A DNA stretch of 64,000 nucleotides from Rhabdophis nuchalis (Eukaryota > Chordata > Lepidosauria > Squamata > Natricidae), in the NCBI GenBank assembly GCA_039707465.1, contig CM077649.1, positions 14,775,501 through 14,839,500 of the forward strand. Reading direction: 5' to 3'. The position numbers and the translations under genes were made by a program. Shown here in pieces: positions 1 through 19,600 of the stretch. Positions within the stretch are counted from its first letter, which is position 1, and each line of letters opens with the position of its first letter. Under the pieces are notes generated by a model. That model ran no database searches, had not been told where the DNA came from, and saw only the letters and a program-made list of their open reading frames with translations.

Positions 1-205
1 AAGGAGAAATTTCCTGACAGTTAGAACAATTAACCTCTGGAACAGCTTGCCTCCAGAAGTTGTGAATGCCCCAACCCTGGAAGTCTTTAAGAAGATGTTA
101 GATAGCCATTTGTCTGAAATGGTATAAGGTTCCTGCCCACGCAGGGGGTTGGACTAGAAGACCTACAAGGTCCCTTCCAACTCTGCTATTGTATTGTAAG
201 GTATA
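1..205 (+). mobile_element. CR1 LINE, 3' end fragment
   Basis: Decayed 3' end of a CR1-type LINE. The track 'ggttggactagaagacctacaaggtcccttccaac' region (about 148-182) is the conserved CR1 3' end, followed by a short octamer-like tail (ctattgtattgtaa). Upstream, broken frames recall the end of the CR1 ORF (LWNSLPPEVV-like). The window cuts off the 5' part. Confidence 0.75.
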
Positions 206-1342
206 GGATTGAGTAAATCTTAGTTGCCATGATAAACTGTTTTGGGAAAGAGGCGATTCTCCTAATTTCTCAATACAGTGTTGTATTCTTTGTTGGTTTG
301 AATTGCTCAGCAATTCTCAAAATGACGAATGCTCAGCTCTGTGGCAATGAAGTTATAGAATTCATCAAGAGTCCAACCTATCTTTGGTTATTTTTAACAT
401 CTATAGTATATGTAGTTATTAGCATATTGATTAGGAGCCAACATGTCATCAGTAGCTTGTTGACGGCCAGATCTATTTCTCTGTATCATCTGTGTCATAA
501 AAGACAATGTGGTTTCTTGAGTATTTGGACATGAAATGAATCCTGACAAGTTACTGAATTATGTTTGCCTGGGATTAGATATTTTCCCATTTTTTCAAGG
601 GATCGAAAAGCAATTCCTAGTATTCAGTTTTAAGTCCACAAATGTTTATAATGTATAAAACAAAGTTAACATATTTAACATTTTTGCACCATGCCATAAT
701 CTGCAACCAACTCTACCATGGTTTCAATTTATTTACACAGAATATAATTTATTTAAATAGCTTGTTTGTATTTAAATACCAATTATCCTGATAAAGGGAT
801 ATAATAAAATAATGTGGAAGCTTTGCCATGTTTCTTGTAAATCTACAGCTGGTCCACCATGAAGCAGAATATGGCATTCTTCTTAAGTTTAGCCTTTATG
901 TAGTTTTTGTTTATGATGATTCAGAGCATTTCTTATAAGTAGATTTTATATCAAAAAAAAATATCTTACAGTGTACCAAAACATGTTGGGAGAAGTTAAC
1001 AATAGCTATTTTCCGAAAGAAAATATAAAGGCAGCAATTATTCATACTTGTAGTATATGGAGGTATTTGTGGGCCTTTTAAGACGCATGGCAATATGAAA
1101 TACCTTATATTAATAAAACTAACTTTAGATAACGATGTATTTAATATGTAGAAACTACTTGTTTATTGTAACCACAATAATCATAAATCAGGGAAAAAAG
1201 GAGACATAGCAATATAGATTTAATTAAAAGTAGCTGAAGAAATGGAACCTTAGCTGGTTTTTCTAAAAAAGTATGTGCGCTAATACCAACTGCAATAGAA
1301 TAAGGAGCGAATATTTCCAAAATGTTATTTTAATATGAAATA
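206..1342. other. Intronic DNA, no recognised feature
   Basis: AT-rich sequence upstream of the first visible DONSON exon. Short open frames have no recognisable motif and are interrupted on all sides. No tRNA-like, LINE or hAT structure was recognised. The human gene's earlier exons (N-terminal third) were not found here and presumably lie before the window. Confidence 0.4.
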
Positions 1343-1400
1343 TGTACATACATACATACATACATACATACATACATACATACATACATACATACATACT
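1343..1400 (+). repeat. (ACAT)n microsatellite
   Basis: About 14 uninterrupted copies of the tetranucleotide ACAT, directly before an L2 3' end. Confidence 0.95.
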
Positions 1401-1404
1401 CCTC

Positions 1405-1650
1405 CTTCCGTCTAAAATTAAAAACACATCTTTTCTGCTTGGCCGGCCTAGGGTAGTCTCTTTTATTATGGGATTTTAGTAATTTAAATTGGGAATTTTA
1501 GCGCAGGGTTAATTGTTTAATTTGCCTTTTAGTTATTTATGTATATTTATTGTATTGTATTTTTAACTTCCCTGTGCACCGCTCCGAGTCCCCCCGGGGA
1601 GAGGGAGCGGTCTATAAATTAAATTATTATTATTATTATTATTATACATA
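1405..1650 (+). mobile_element. L2-like LINE, 3' end
   Basis: The sequence matches the 3' end of the larger L2-like copies in this window (54.5-56.9 kb and 57.3-57.8 kb): the end of the ORF (…LFCLAGLG-type codons, about 1425-1455), then AT-rich 3' UTR, the GC block 'ctgtgcaccgctccgagtcc', 'ggagagggagcggtctataaatt', and an (ATT)n tail. Confidence 0.75.
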
Positions 1651-1784
1651 CATGAGAGAATATTTTCACAGCTCCTGTTCAAGGGCCCCTTTAAGGGAGG
1701 AGACTTAACGTCATCCCTCTCTGTCCTTCGACTCAACCCAGAGATCATCCAGACAGAGAACCAATTAGATTACTGCTGTGCGAC

Positions 1785-2060
1785 ATTTTTTAGATATGTG
1801 TTAGATTTTTAAGGGCTGATTTAATAAATAAGGCTTCTGTCTGTGACAGCCTGCCCGATGATGGCAAGTGAGATCTTGCCGAAACGTTGCAATAACATCT
1901 CCATGCTATATACACGGGAAAATCCACGAAGCCAGCAATGCCAGCATATATATATATGCTGGCATTGCTGTCTGGATGGTCTCTAGCGATGAGCCGATAG
2001 GCAGTAAGGGAAACAGTATGTAAAAATTGAATAAATAAATGTTGGGCTTGCACATTGTAG
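1785..2060 (+). mobile_element. Penelope-like element relic with hammerhead-like core
   Basis: The block 1838-1930 contains cCGATGA (1855-1861), a perfect 6-bp stem ggcaag/cttgcc (1863-1868 / 1875-1880) and GAAAC (1881-1885). This order is that of a hammerhead ribozyme core, known from the terminal repeats of Penelope-like retroelements. One core base differs from CUGAUGA (CCGATGA), so self-cleavage is probably lost. The rest of the unit has no intact frame. The family call is from the motif, not from an RT domain. Confidence 0.5.
1933..1970. repeat. Perfect 38-bp palindrome
   Basis: Two 19-bp arms meet without a spacer at 1951/1952, with an (AT)n centre. It lies in the Penelope-like unit and may mark a head-to-head junction of two copies. 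Confidence 0.9.
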
Positions 2061-2222
2061 ATTTTATATGGTTAAAAAATAATTTTGCATTTCATTTGGC
2101 AGCAAACTATCACCTAGTACAGTTCTTTCTTACACAGTGTAATCTACCCAAATTAAGTTTTCCATGAAGATGCAGCATTCTACATGGGCTGCATCGTCTG
2201 GGGTAACCTACATTTTATAGAT

Positions 2223-2443
2223 CAGGGGTAGTCAACCTTTTTATACCTACCGCCCACTTTTATATCTCTGTTAGTAGTAAAATTTTCTAACTGCCCACTG
2301 GTTCCACAGTAATGCTAATTTAGTGGTCGTCAATTAAATTAAAAAAAAGGAAAGTGCTTCAGTATCGGACAAAACCCCTGCCACCCACCATGAAAGCTGG
2401 AACGTCCACTAGAGGGCAGTGGGGACCAGGTTGACTACCACTG
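2223..2443. mobile_element. hAT nonautonomous element
   Basis: Ends are CAGGGGTAGTCAACCT and its near inverse (AGGTTGACTACCACTG). The flanks carry the 8-bp duplication ttatagat (2215-2222 and 2444-2451). About 220 bp, no coding capacity. Confidence 0.9.
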
Positions 2444-2525
2444 TTATAGATGGTGACTGTGAAGTTAACAGTATGTCAATTGCTATAAGAAATCTGTACT
2501 GTCCCAAAATTGCACAGTGTGCACA

Positions 2526-2560
2526 GGGTTAGGGTTAGGGTTAGGGTTAGGGTTAGGGTT
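2526..2560 (+). repeat. Interstitial telomeric repeat (GGGTTA)5.8
   Basis: Five perfect GGGTTA units and a partial sixth, 35 bp, in a DONSON intron. The array is perfect, so it is either young or preserved. Short arrays of this kind are usually explained by telomerase-mediated break repair. Confidence 0.97.
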
Positions 2561-2776
2561 CCTTATTACAGAATCACACAAAATGGCTTCTGGAGCAGTG
2601 CTATATTGTGCACTTAAGTTTTCAGAGGGTATGTAACTTTACACAAAATAGGTAATTTCTCTAGTTCTCTGTGTTTTATTCCATTAACTTTTCTAAAAAA
2701 GTCTTTTCCAATGTTCTTATTGACTCTGTAAATAACTTAAAAGTAGCCCTTTAAAAATGGATGTTTTGATATTTAG

Positions 2777-11448
<8,672 letters not shown>

Positions 11449-11599
11449 GCAACTCAATGATAATTTAAAACGGCCTATCAGGAACACTTCCTTGTGCACA
11501 ATGATCAATTTTATTCATTAATAGACTTTTGTATATAGTCTGTATATTATCGCTTTGTTGTTTTTCTTAAACTTGTAACATCTGAAGTATACATTTTAA

Positions 11600-11605
11600 A
11601 TTAAA
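11600..11605 (+). terminator. DONSON poly(A) signal candidate
   Basis: ATTAAA 152 bp after the stop, followed by a TG-rich stretch (gtaattgtgtgg). Implies a short 3' UTR. Confidence 0.5.
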
Positions 11606-11639
11606 ATTTAAGAATTTGATGTAATTGTGTGGATCTAAC

Positions 11640-12600
11640 GAAGACAGCAGGGTGAGGAAAAAATGTTGCAATACTCCCTTCTACTGTCCGTGGCTTTTTC
11701 CTTTATTATATATGTCACACTTCTTAATACAAATGCTGAGGCCTTCGGAGCATCCATACTGTGTTATACTAATAGTAGTTTACCGGATTACCCTTCAGTA
11801 AATGGCTACTATTAAATGGACTAGAAAGGCACCACAGCTTGCAGCATCATTTCAAAAATGAAGCAGATAGTAAAAATGGTAATCTCATATTTTAGGCACT
11901 GCCAAAAATCTTTCGGATGGAAAGGCTTTTAAAAATACATTTTTAGTTGTTACGTGTTCTTGCAATATCTTGAATGAGCTGTGAACAAAACAGAATTTGT
12001 TCTGTAAACTAGAATGAATGTGCAAATAAGCAAGGCGTGTTATGAATATGGACTACGGTTAAAGTATTCCTAATATTTGCAGTTCAGAGGTAGACTGAAC
12101 TGGATCATTTCTTTTATATATGCTCATGGTCAGATTCTGGTTCAGGTTCTCAACTAGAAAAAAAAACTACACAATAATTCTGTTAATAGCTAACAGTTGC
12201 ATACTAATTTCAGAATTACTTGGGGAGGTGTAGCATCTAAATTAATTTCTTCATTTTGAGATTAAATAGTGGGAAACTAATCTTTAAATGTGGCTATCTG
12301 ATAGACATATTGTGATAAATATAGACATGATTTCACCTTCTGCCATATAATATCAACCTTTAATTAAAGGCCAACTAGAAAATAGTTCCAACTTGCTCTT
12401 AGCCACCTGTCCTTGGAAATATTCCCAATCCAAATGCATCAATAATGATTCTTTAGGTTTAAAAAATCCTATTAAATTATAAACCCTACATTACTTACTT
12501 TTTGTATTTCATATTATAACAAAATTGCAAATCGTTACTAATGACTCTTGTTCCCGTGATCAAAATGTACATTATAATATTCTGTTTAAATGGCTGGTGA
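11640..12600. other. Spacer between convergent genes
   Basis: About 1 kb of AT-rich DNA between the DONSON and SON poly(A) candidates. No repeat, frame or RNA gene was recognised. Confidence 0.5.
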
Positions 12601-12613
12601 GAAGTTATACAGC

Positions 12614-12619
12614 TTTATT
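12614..12619 (-). terminator. SON poly(A) signal candidate
   Basis: tttatt on the plus strand, AATAAA for SON, about 830 bp downstream of the SON stop. It would give a 3' UTR that contains the palindromic MITE at 12956-13069. Confidence 0.45.
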
Positions 12620-12955
12620 TGACCAAGCGGAATACAACAACAATAGCATCATACATCCTCATCCAATTATGGCTGAATTATTTGTTTACTACAAATGTGT
12701 ATAATCAACACCAGGTATTGTATATGAAATTAATTACAATTTCCTGCTTTTACGAAAACATGCAGACATTTCGTGTTGCAATTCTCATGAGTTCTGATTT
12801 ACGTTCCCTTTGCATTTATATGCATTGTTCTTATACAATCATTTTCATATGACATTCCGATAAGAGAAATAATAGATGACATTATCTAGCAAAGTTGTTG
12901 GATTTTGCTTTGATTAAAAATTATTGAATTTTGGGGGTCCAATAATTATCTAACA

Positions 12956-13069
12956 CAGGGGTCTCCAACCTTTGCAACTTTAAGTCTGAAGGACTTCAGC
13001 TCCCAGACTTCTCCAGCCAGCAAAGCTGAAGGCCTTCAGACTTAAAGTTGCAAAGGTTGGAGACCCCTG
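12956..13069. mobile_element. Palindromic hAT MITE in the SON 3' UTR
   Basis: CAGGGGTCTCCAACC…GGTTGGAGACCCCTG, duplication atctaaca (12948-12955, 13070-13077). If the poly(A) signal at 12614 is used, the mature SON mRNA would carry this as a stem of about 50 bp. Confidence 0.93.
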
Positions 13070-13446
13070 ATCTAACAGTTGTAGGCTTAAAAGACTACAT
13101 AGTTTTAAATAAGCATAACTGAACTTTTCCAAATCTATGGGAACTGCATTGTGCTACAAAAACTGTAAACTACCGTATTTATATTGAAGATAAAGCTAAA
13201 ACGTTAAGCAAATTACAGATACTTTCAGACTCACATTAGATGTTTAGTAATTTAAGAAATGGTGGCATGACTGAGATCAATAATATACATAACTAAATGA
13301 ATTAAATATATTTGCAGGTACAAAAGAAAAGCCTGAAGATGTGTGTCTGTACAGTTTTTACAATGAGATGTTGATGTATTTACAAAAGCAGAACGAAATA
13401 CCTGTTATACAGAATAGAAATGTTTTGAAATGTTAAAAACAATAGT

Positions 13447-13605
13447 TTAGTTGTGTGAGGCACTCCTGAAGTTAGTGGTGTTTGCCAAGAGCTCCTTTGG
13501 TACTAGTCCCAATGCTTGGAGAGCCACAGTGGCTGCTGTGGCTTTAGCATGCTTCTTGTTTGGACTGACAAAACTAGGTTTATGTTCAACTCCATTGACC
13601 ATCAC
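13447..13605 (-). CDS. SON: SON exon 12 (end of dsRNA-binding domain)
   Basis: Acceptor gcttcatag; 52 codons and TAA. Encodes VMVNGVEHKPSF, SPNKKHAKATAA and ALGLVPKELLAN, the second half of the dsRBD with its basic helix, and ends NFRSASHN. Confidence 0.95.
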   Translation of the reverse strand: MMVNGVEHKPSFVSPNKKHAKATAATVALQALGLVPKELLANTTNFRSASHN

Positions 13606-16600
13606 CTATGAAGCAACAAAGAAAGGAAGAAAATAATACTTTCAAAGCGGAATTCCCTTTTTTATTGGTTTTTTTTTTTTAAGTGGGACCACCACCCTCC
13701 TCTTTGCAATATTCAGATGTCATCTGTTTTCCATTCAAGATGGCGGCGCGCTTAGGCGCCACGGCTTTGAGCTCCTGGTGTCACAGTAGAGTTAGGCAAA
13801 AACTAGTCTATACCCGCAGGGAGTTATTAAGTTATTATTAAATATTGGATCTTCTAGTCGACTCGATATTACCAGTGACTTCCAGCAGTCTCATAATATA
13901 TCGAGTGACATAGTAAGACTGCCAGGCTCTCCATGGATCGTTGTTTGGCCTAGGAGGCAGCGAAGAGAGTGAAAGCAGAAGCGGGGATGCAGAGCAGGTT
14001 TGCTAGTTCGGTTTCGGAAGCAGCCTCGCAGACCAGCATTACCAAGCATTTCCTAACCAACTCCAGATCCTTTGTCCACAAAACCGATGAACTAGAGCTA
14101 TGGATGGCAGCAAATAAGCTCATTCGTGACTGCTGTATGATGATCATCACAGAGACCTGGCTTCATCCACTTGTACCGGATGCGTCTGTGGAGCTAACTA
14201 ACCGCACCGCACACCGCTTTGACAGAAACAACAACTCTGGTAAAAGCAAAGGTGGAGGACTGTGTATTTACACACATAATAACTGGTGTACTAACAGTAG
14301 AGTTGCTTATACACACTGTTCTGCAGACGTGGAATTCTCAACTATTTGTCGGCCATTTTATTCTACCTTTCATGTATTATAAAAGCATTTTTATATCTCT
14401 TGTGGTAATTAAAATTTACCTTAAACAGGAAATGTTTGCGATATTCAGGACGATTATCATTCACGAGTACAAATACAGGTGGAGACCATCTTCTTTTATT
14501 ACAGACTTCCAGCAAAGCTGATACTGGATGTTTGCCTTAACAAGAAAAAACATATTTAAAAAAATCTTCCAGGTATACAAGGAAGACTGGTATATTTTTT
14601 ATACAAACTGTTTTTTTTTTACTCTAACCAGAACAACTGTTGAGACCATTTCTCTCCTCAAATGCAAAGCAGATATCTGTTATCCCACATCTTACCTGAA
14701 AGATCTTTCCCTGTATTAAAAGGCCCATGTCTCTTTTGTGTTTTCTCTCCCACGGCAACCAAGCCTTGAAAAAAAACACCAGAATTAAATTTGTTTGTGT
14801 GCTCATTTCTTTCCTAATGCACTTGGTATTTAGTAACATTTCTATATTAAGATCACACCTTTTAAACCAACAAGTGTAAGTAAATGGAGAAACACTACTA
14901 ACACTTGCAAAAAGAAAAATGCCATTTCCAATCATCACCCACGCCACTTTAACCAATAAATTCAAATCACCATAATACAATGCCTTAATCATTCTTTCCT
15001 CATATGCAAGTAATTTTAATTTCCATTAAGCTTGAGATTCATTAACAATTATCCATAGTGCATTCTTACATGACCTGCGTAGCTCTTAAAATTAACTAAA
15101 CTATAAAATTACATTGGTACATTAATTGGTTCTGGGAGGCAGGATGAGTACAAAAAATAAGCACCAAACAAATGTTTCACATAAGGAATAATTTAGTGTG
15201 TCAGAAGGGAGCCAACAGCAAGTTCTAGAAGCCGTGGTGGTGCAGTGGTTAGAATGTACTGCAAGCTACTTCTGATAACTATCAGCTGCCAGCAGTTCTC
15301 GTCTCAATGGTTCAAGGTTGACTCAGCCTTCTATCCTTCCAAGGTTGGTAAAACAAGGACCCAGATTGTTATAATTCTAAGTGCTATTGTGTGTTGAGTA
15401 CCAAACAATGAGTACTGGGGCAAAACTTTCATGTCAAAATGCATGAGTTTCAACACAGATGAGTACCAAGGTGTCATTGTACTTTATAAATAAAATTATT
15501 GAGATCATAACATACATCACTTATAAATCCTACACAGCTCAGGGCCAGTTAAATATTGGACTTCTGATCTCCAATTGTCTCTGCTTCCCCCACTAAAAGC
15601 AACAGAATTGCTCCAAGTCCCATCTATTCAACAGGATTATTATGCAGGACCTAGGAGTTGTACTTTGTTCCTGAGCCTGCCCTGTGGAATAGCATAACCT
15701 TGGAATCCAAATCACCCACATTCTGTTAGCCTGCAAATGGATCAGTGACTTGAATATGCCCATTGGCATTTGGGCCAGGAGGTTAAGCAAGGCGCACTAA
15801 TCGTTCTGCTTGAAGCATATATTTTTTTGCACTCTAACACCATATACACACATTGTGTGTGTGTGTGTGTGAGAGAGAATATAAAAATGTAAGAACACAG
15901 AAAGCATAGAAAAATGTATACATTTGTAAAGTCATAAAATTAGGAGAGTATTTTTTCTACATAACAGTAATGGTAGCTAAAATAAAATTTTACATTTCTG
16001 GAAATCTTAGATTTCTGGTCAGACACACAAATGTAGCAGCCCATCTTGGAGCAGGCAAGAATCTGTGGTCTCACATACCAATGGAGCTGTAAGCACCACA
16101 GTAATTGTCAGTAAACTACTTAATACAGTTTAGGACAGGGATCTCCAACCTTTGCAACTTTAAGTCTGAAGGACTTCAGCTCCCAGACTTCTCCAGCCAG
16201 CTTTGTCTGGGAGCTGAAGTCCTTCAGACTTAAAGTTGCAAAGGTTGGAGACCCCTGGTTTAGGACACTAACATGACCTTTTAATGGTTTGTAACAGGTG
16301 TCTCTAACCTTTGCAACTTTAAGTCTGAAGTCCTTCAGACTTAAAGTTGCAAAGGTTGGAGACCCCTGGTTTGTAATGTATGCACTCTCAAACTGGGTTC
16401 AGCCAATCCATCCAGTTCATGCTTCCTGAGAGATTATGAAGTTCTCCTACCCCAATGTAAGAAGTGGGGACAGGGTGTTTTTTTTTCCTGTGTGCTCCCC
16501 AGGTAAATCTTTATCCCTGGAAATGTGTATGACATTCTCCTGGATGGGTTTTAGAAAAGTCAAGACACAATTGTTTCAAACAGCAGTTGACCGTTCATAT

Positions 16601-19600
16601 TAGAATTGTAGACTGGACACTCACCTTTCCGATCCGTTTTAAAATCAACTAAAATTGGCTCCCTGTTTCCTTCTTTGTTTTTCCCCAAGCCCTCTCCTTC
16701 TCTCCATCCCATCTTCCTCATGAGTTGAGCTCCCATTCCTCCCCTAACAGGGGCAGCTCTGAGAAACTGATCCTACCCAAGCGGGGAAAAAAAGGGAAGA
16801 AAAACACCTTTGTTTAACACACTTTTAGAAAAATAGTAGACCTTTCTAATATTTTCAGTGATTGACTTCATTTGTTTCAACTTATTTTTCAGTTACAATT
16901 CAACTCAGATCTCAAAATATATGCATATCCTTCTAGAAAACCTCAATGGATTGTTTCAAATTAAAAGTATAATTAAAACAACCAAAAACTTATTTATATA
17001 AATATATTACTTACTGAGTAAAACATACTCCTTTACCAATTACATTTTCAGAAACAATCTGGGCCTTTGAAAACCAATTCCCTCACAAAACTCCTCATGC
17101 ATGATAGAAGCATCTTTAAAAGAAAAAAGCTTAGCCATACAGTTCAACAGTAACACAGGACAAATGTTTGGAAATCCTTAAAAATCATACTATTAGTGAG
17201 AGTATAGCAACTGTACTAAAATGCTTTCTGCTTTATAGTTCTTTAAAAACTCCTTAAACGTTTACGTACCTAGGCCTCGATGGCTGCAGTGTTGTGAATA
17301 GTAGGGCTGGCATTGACCGTGGCAAGAAGGCAGCTACAAGGCAGATTTGGCCCTGAAACAAGTTTCCATATAGAGGGGTGAAAGTTCACAGGCTATTCTG
17401 TGAACTATCATCTCTCTTTCTGCCCCACCCAAGGACCCAACACAACAAACTGCTTGTGTAGATGTATGCGTCTATACACACACAAACATATAAGTACATA
17501 CGTATATTTATGTGCCTGTGTGTGTAGTATTAGCACATCATTTTTAAAGCTTTAACATACCAACTATACATAGAAACCCCTCGGCTTTCAGTCTACATTT
17601 CAATGGCTGAAAATAGGCACTGAAAGGGAACTGAGTGTACAGTAAATAGGTTTGTTCTTCAGCACAGAAAATTATGACATACGCACACACACTGCAATAA
17701 CTAATCCCTGTATTCCTGTTAAGAAAGCAAACTGTGGTGTTTCCGATAACATATGTAACATGAGTTCCTCAAGTATTAAATCAGCCCATATAATACAATT
17801 AAATAGATAATCTGTATTCCATGCAAATGAACATTACTTTGGAAAGTCTTTCTTTAGGTAAGAAAAGGCTAAATGAGGCAGACATTACCTCTCACAGAAA
17901 CAGTTTGACTGGTGCAAGCCATGCAGTTTGTGTACACAGAAACATGTTAGCTGATGCCAGTTACCAACTGCTTCGAGTTGATACGCCTCTAGAATGGCTT
18001 TTACTTACTTCCATTTTCATCCTCCCCTCTCCTTGCCACGAACCTCTCATTAGAAAAGGGCAACCATGCAGAGTATGATACAAACCCCAGTCAATGTCAC
18101 CCAGGGCTCCGACTCCTCTTTTGTACCTGCTTTGCAATGATAGAATGTTCATCAACAATGTCTGTTTCATCACCAATGTGTATCCAGTTCACAAAAATGC
18201 CAGGGACCCTAGTGTTTCAGGAAGGTCTTTGAGGTTGCCAGAATTTTATCAGAGACTGTCCTAATTATTGGGGGCAAAATTATAAGAAGACGTCTGGTTT
18301 GAAATGCAGGTGAGCACAATCCTAGTGTCTTTTTTTTTTTTCCCTACGAAGATGAAATATAACTTGGGAGGGTTTTAAAAAAAAACCTGAAGTACAGTAT
18401 AACATTTTTGAAGAAGTACTGTTTTCTGATTGGGCATCAAGTTGGTTATAAAAGATTATCGAGTTGTAGAATTCAATGAGAGAACCCAAAAGAAAACATG
18501 TGCCAAAATCCACTGGAAAAAGAACAGTTTTTGTCTAAAATCCCCAAATCCTTTTCATCTGTAAATAAATCCTGGAGTCAAAGATTAATTGCGTACTGAA
18601 GTTTATGGTTTCTAAGGGGAATCTTAATTTTTCTTCTGTTGTTCTTGGATTGACCATTACAACTCCTGGTCAAATACTCCGGGCATTTTAATTCATGAGG
18701 TATGGATTGTTCCCAAAAGCCTTTATATCCTTGCAAATTACATCTAACAGTAGTTGATGTCAAATACAACAACACTGATTCATCTACATGAGAAAATGAT
18801 ATGAGCTATTTCCAGCCTTACATCCTCCAAATACTTTAAGCAAGGCCCATCTATTCCAGCCTGCACATATCTTTACTAGACAAACCACTTGTCTAGTAAA
18901 ACCTAGCTAAAATAAACTGCCTGTTAAGTATATACATGTAATATGATATTTTATTTACAATGCTAAACAATCACTATCAGAAAGTACTTGAAATAACATT
19001 ACATGTTGACTATGTTATTTCACAGTACGGAGGAACTAAATCTACAATACTATTAATATATTTTTCCAGTACAAAGGTACAATAAGTCAAGATTGGTTAT
19101 TATTGAAATAGGCAACTATAAAGTCAACAAATGATATGGGAAACATGTAAAGGTTTTTAAATTTTGAATTATTTGTTTTGCTCTGACTCTATTGCTTCTA
19201 GGGCAATTTGTCCTTTGTGATTCTTTAAATCTCTCTAAATTAAACAAGATTTAGTGAAGTAGTAAATTTCTTGTCACTAGCTAGGGCAAGCCATTTCTTG
19301 TTCCTAGTGTAAAAAAATGCTGACAGATCTACAAATCAGTTTACAGGACAAGCAAAAGAAATCTAATAAAAGCACCTAGCAGTTAAGAACTCCTGACAGA
19401 GTAAGTATTCAACACCACTGTAATGGGAAAAAAAATGATATTCAGACTGGTGCAGGGATAGTTAGGAACGAAAGAGGTAAGAAATCACAATTTACCAGAT
19501 TCATTCAATGCCAAGAAAAGCCCACACAAATGGGAACGCCAAGACCCAATCCTGGGTGCAAGGGTGAATACCTATAAGAAAAACACAGAACGGACTACAG

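Noticed and set aside
229..534. 101-codon frame near the window start
   Set aside because: Composition and lack of motif suggest chance; not a DONSON exon.
16973..17000. Considered intron 8 as hosting a snoRNA
   Set aside because: No paired C/D or H/ACA boxes with a terminal stem could be confirmed by eye.
17821..18078. 85-codon frame in SON intron 8, considered as an alternative exon
   Set aside because: It is on the strand opposite SON, without splice sites or motif.
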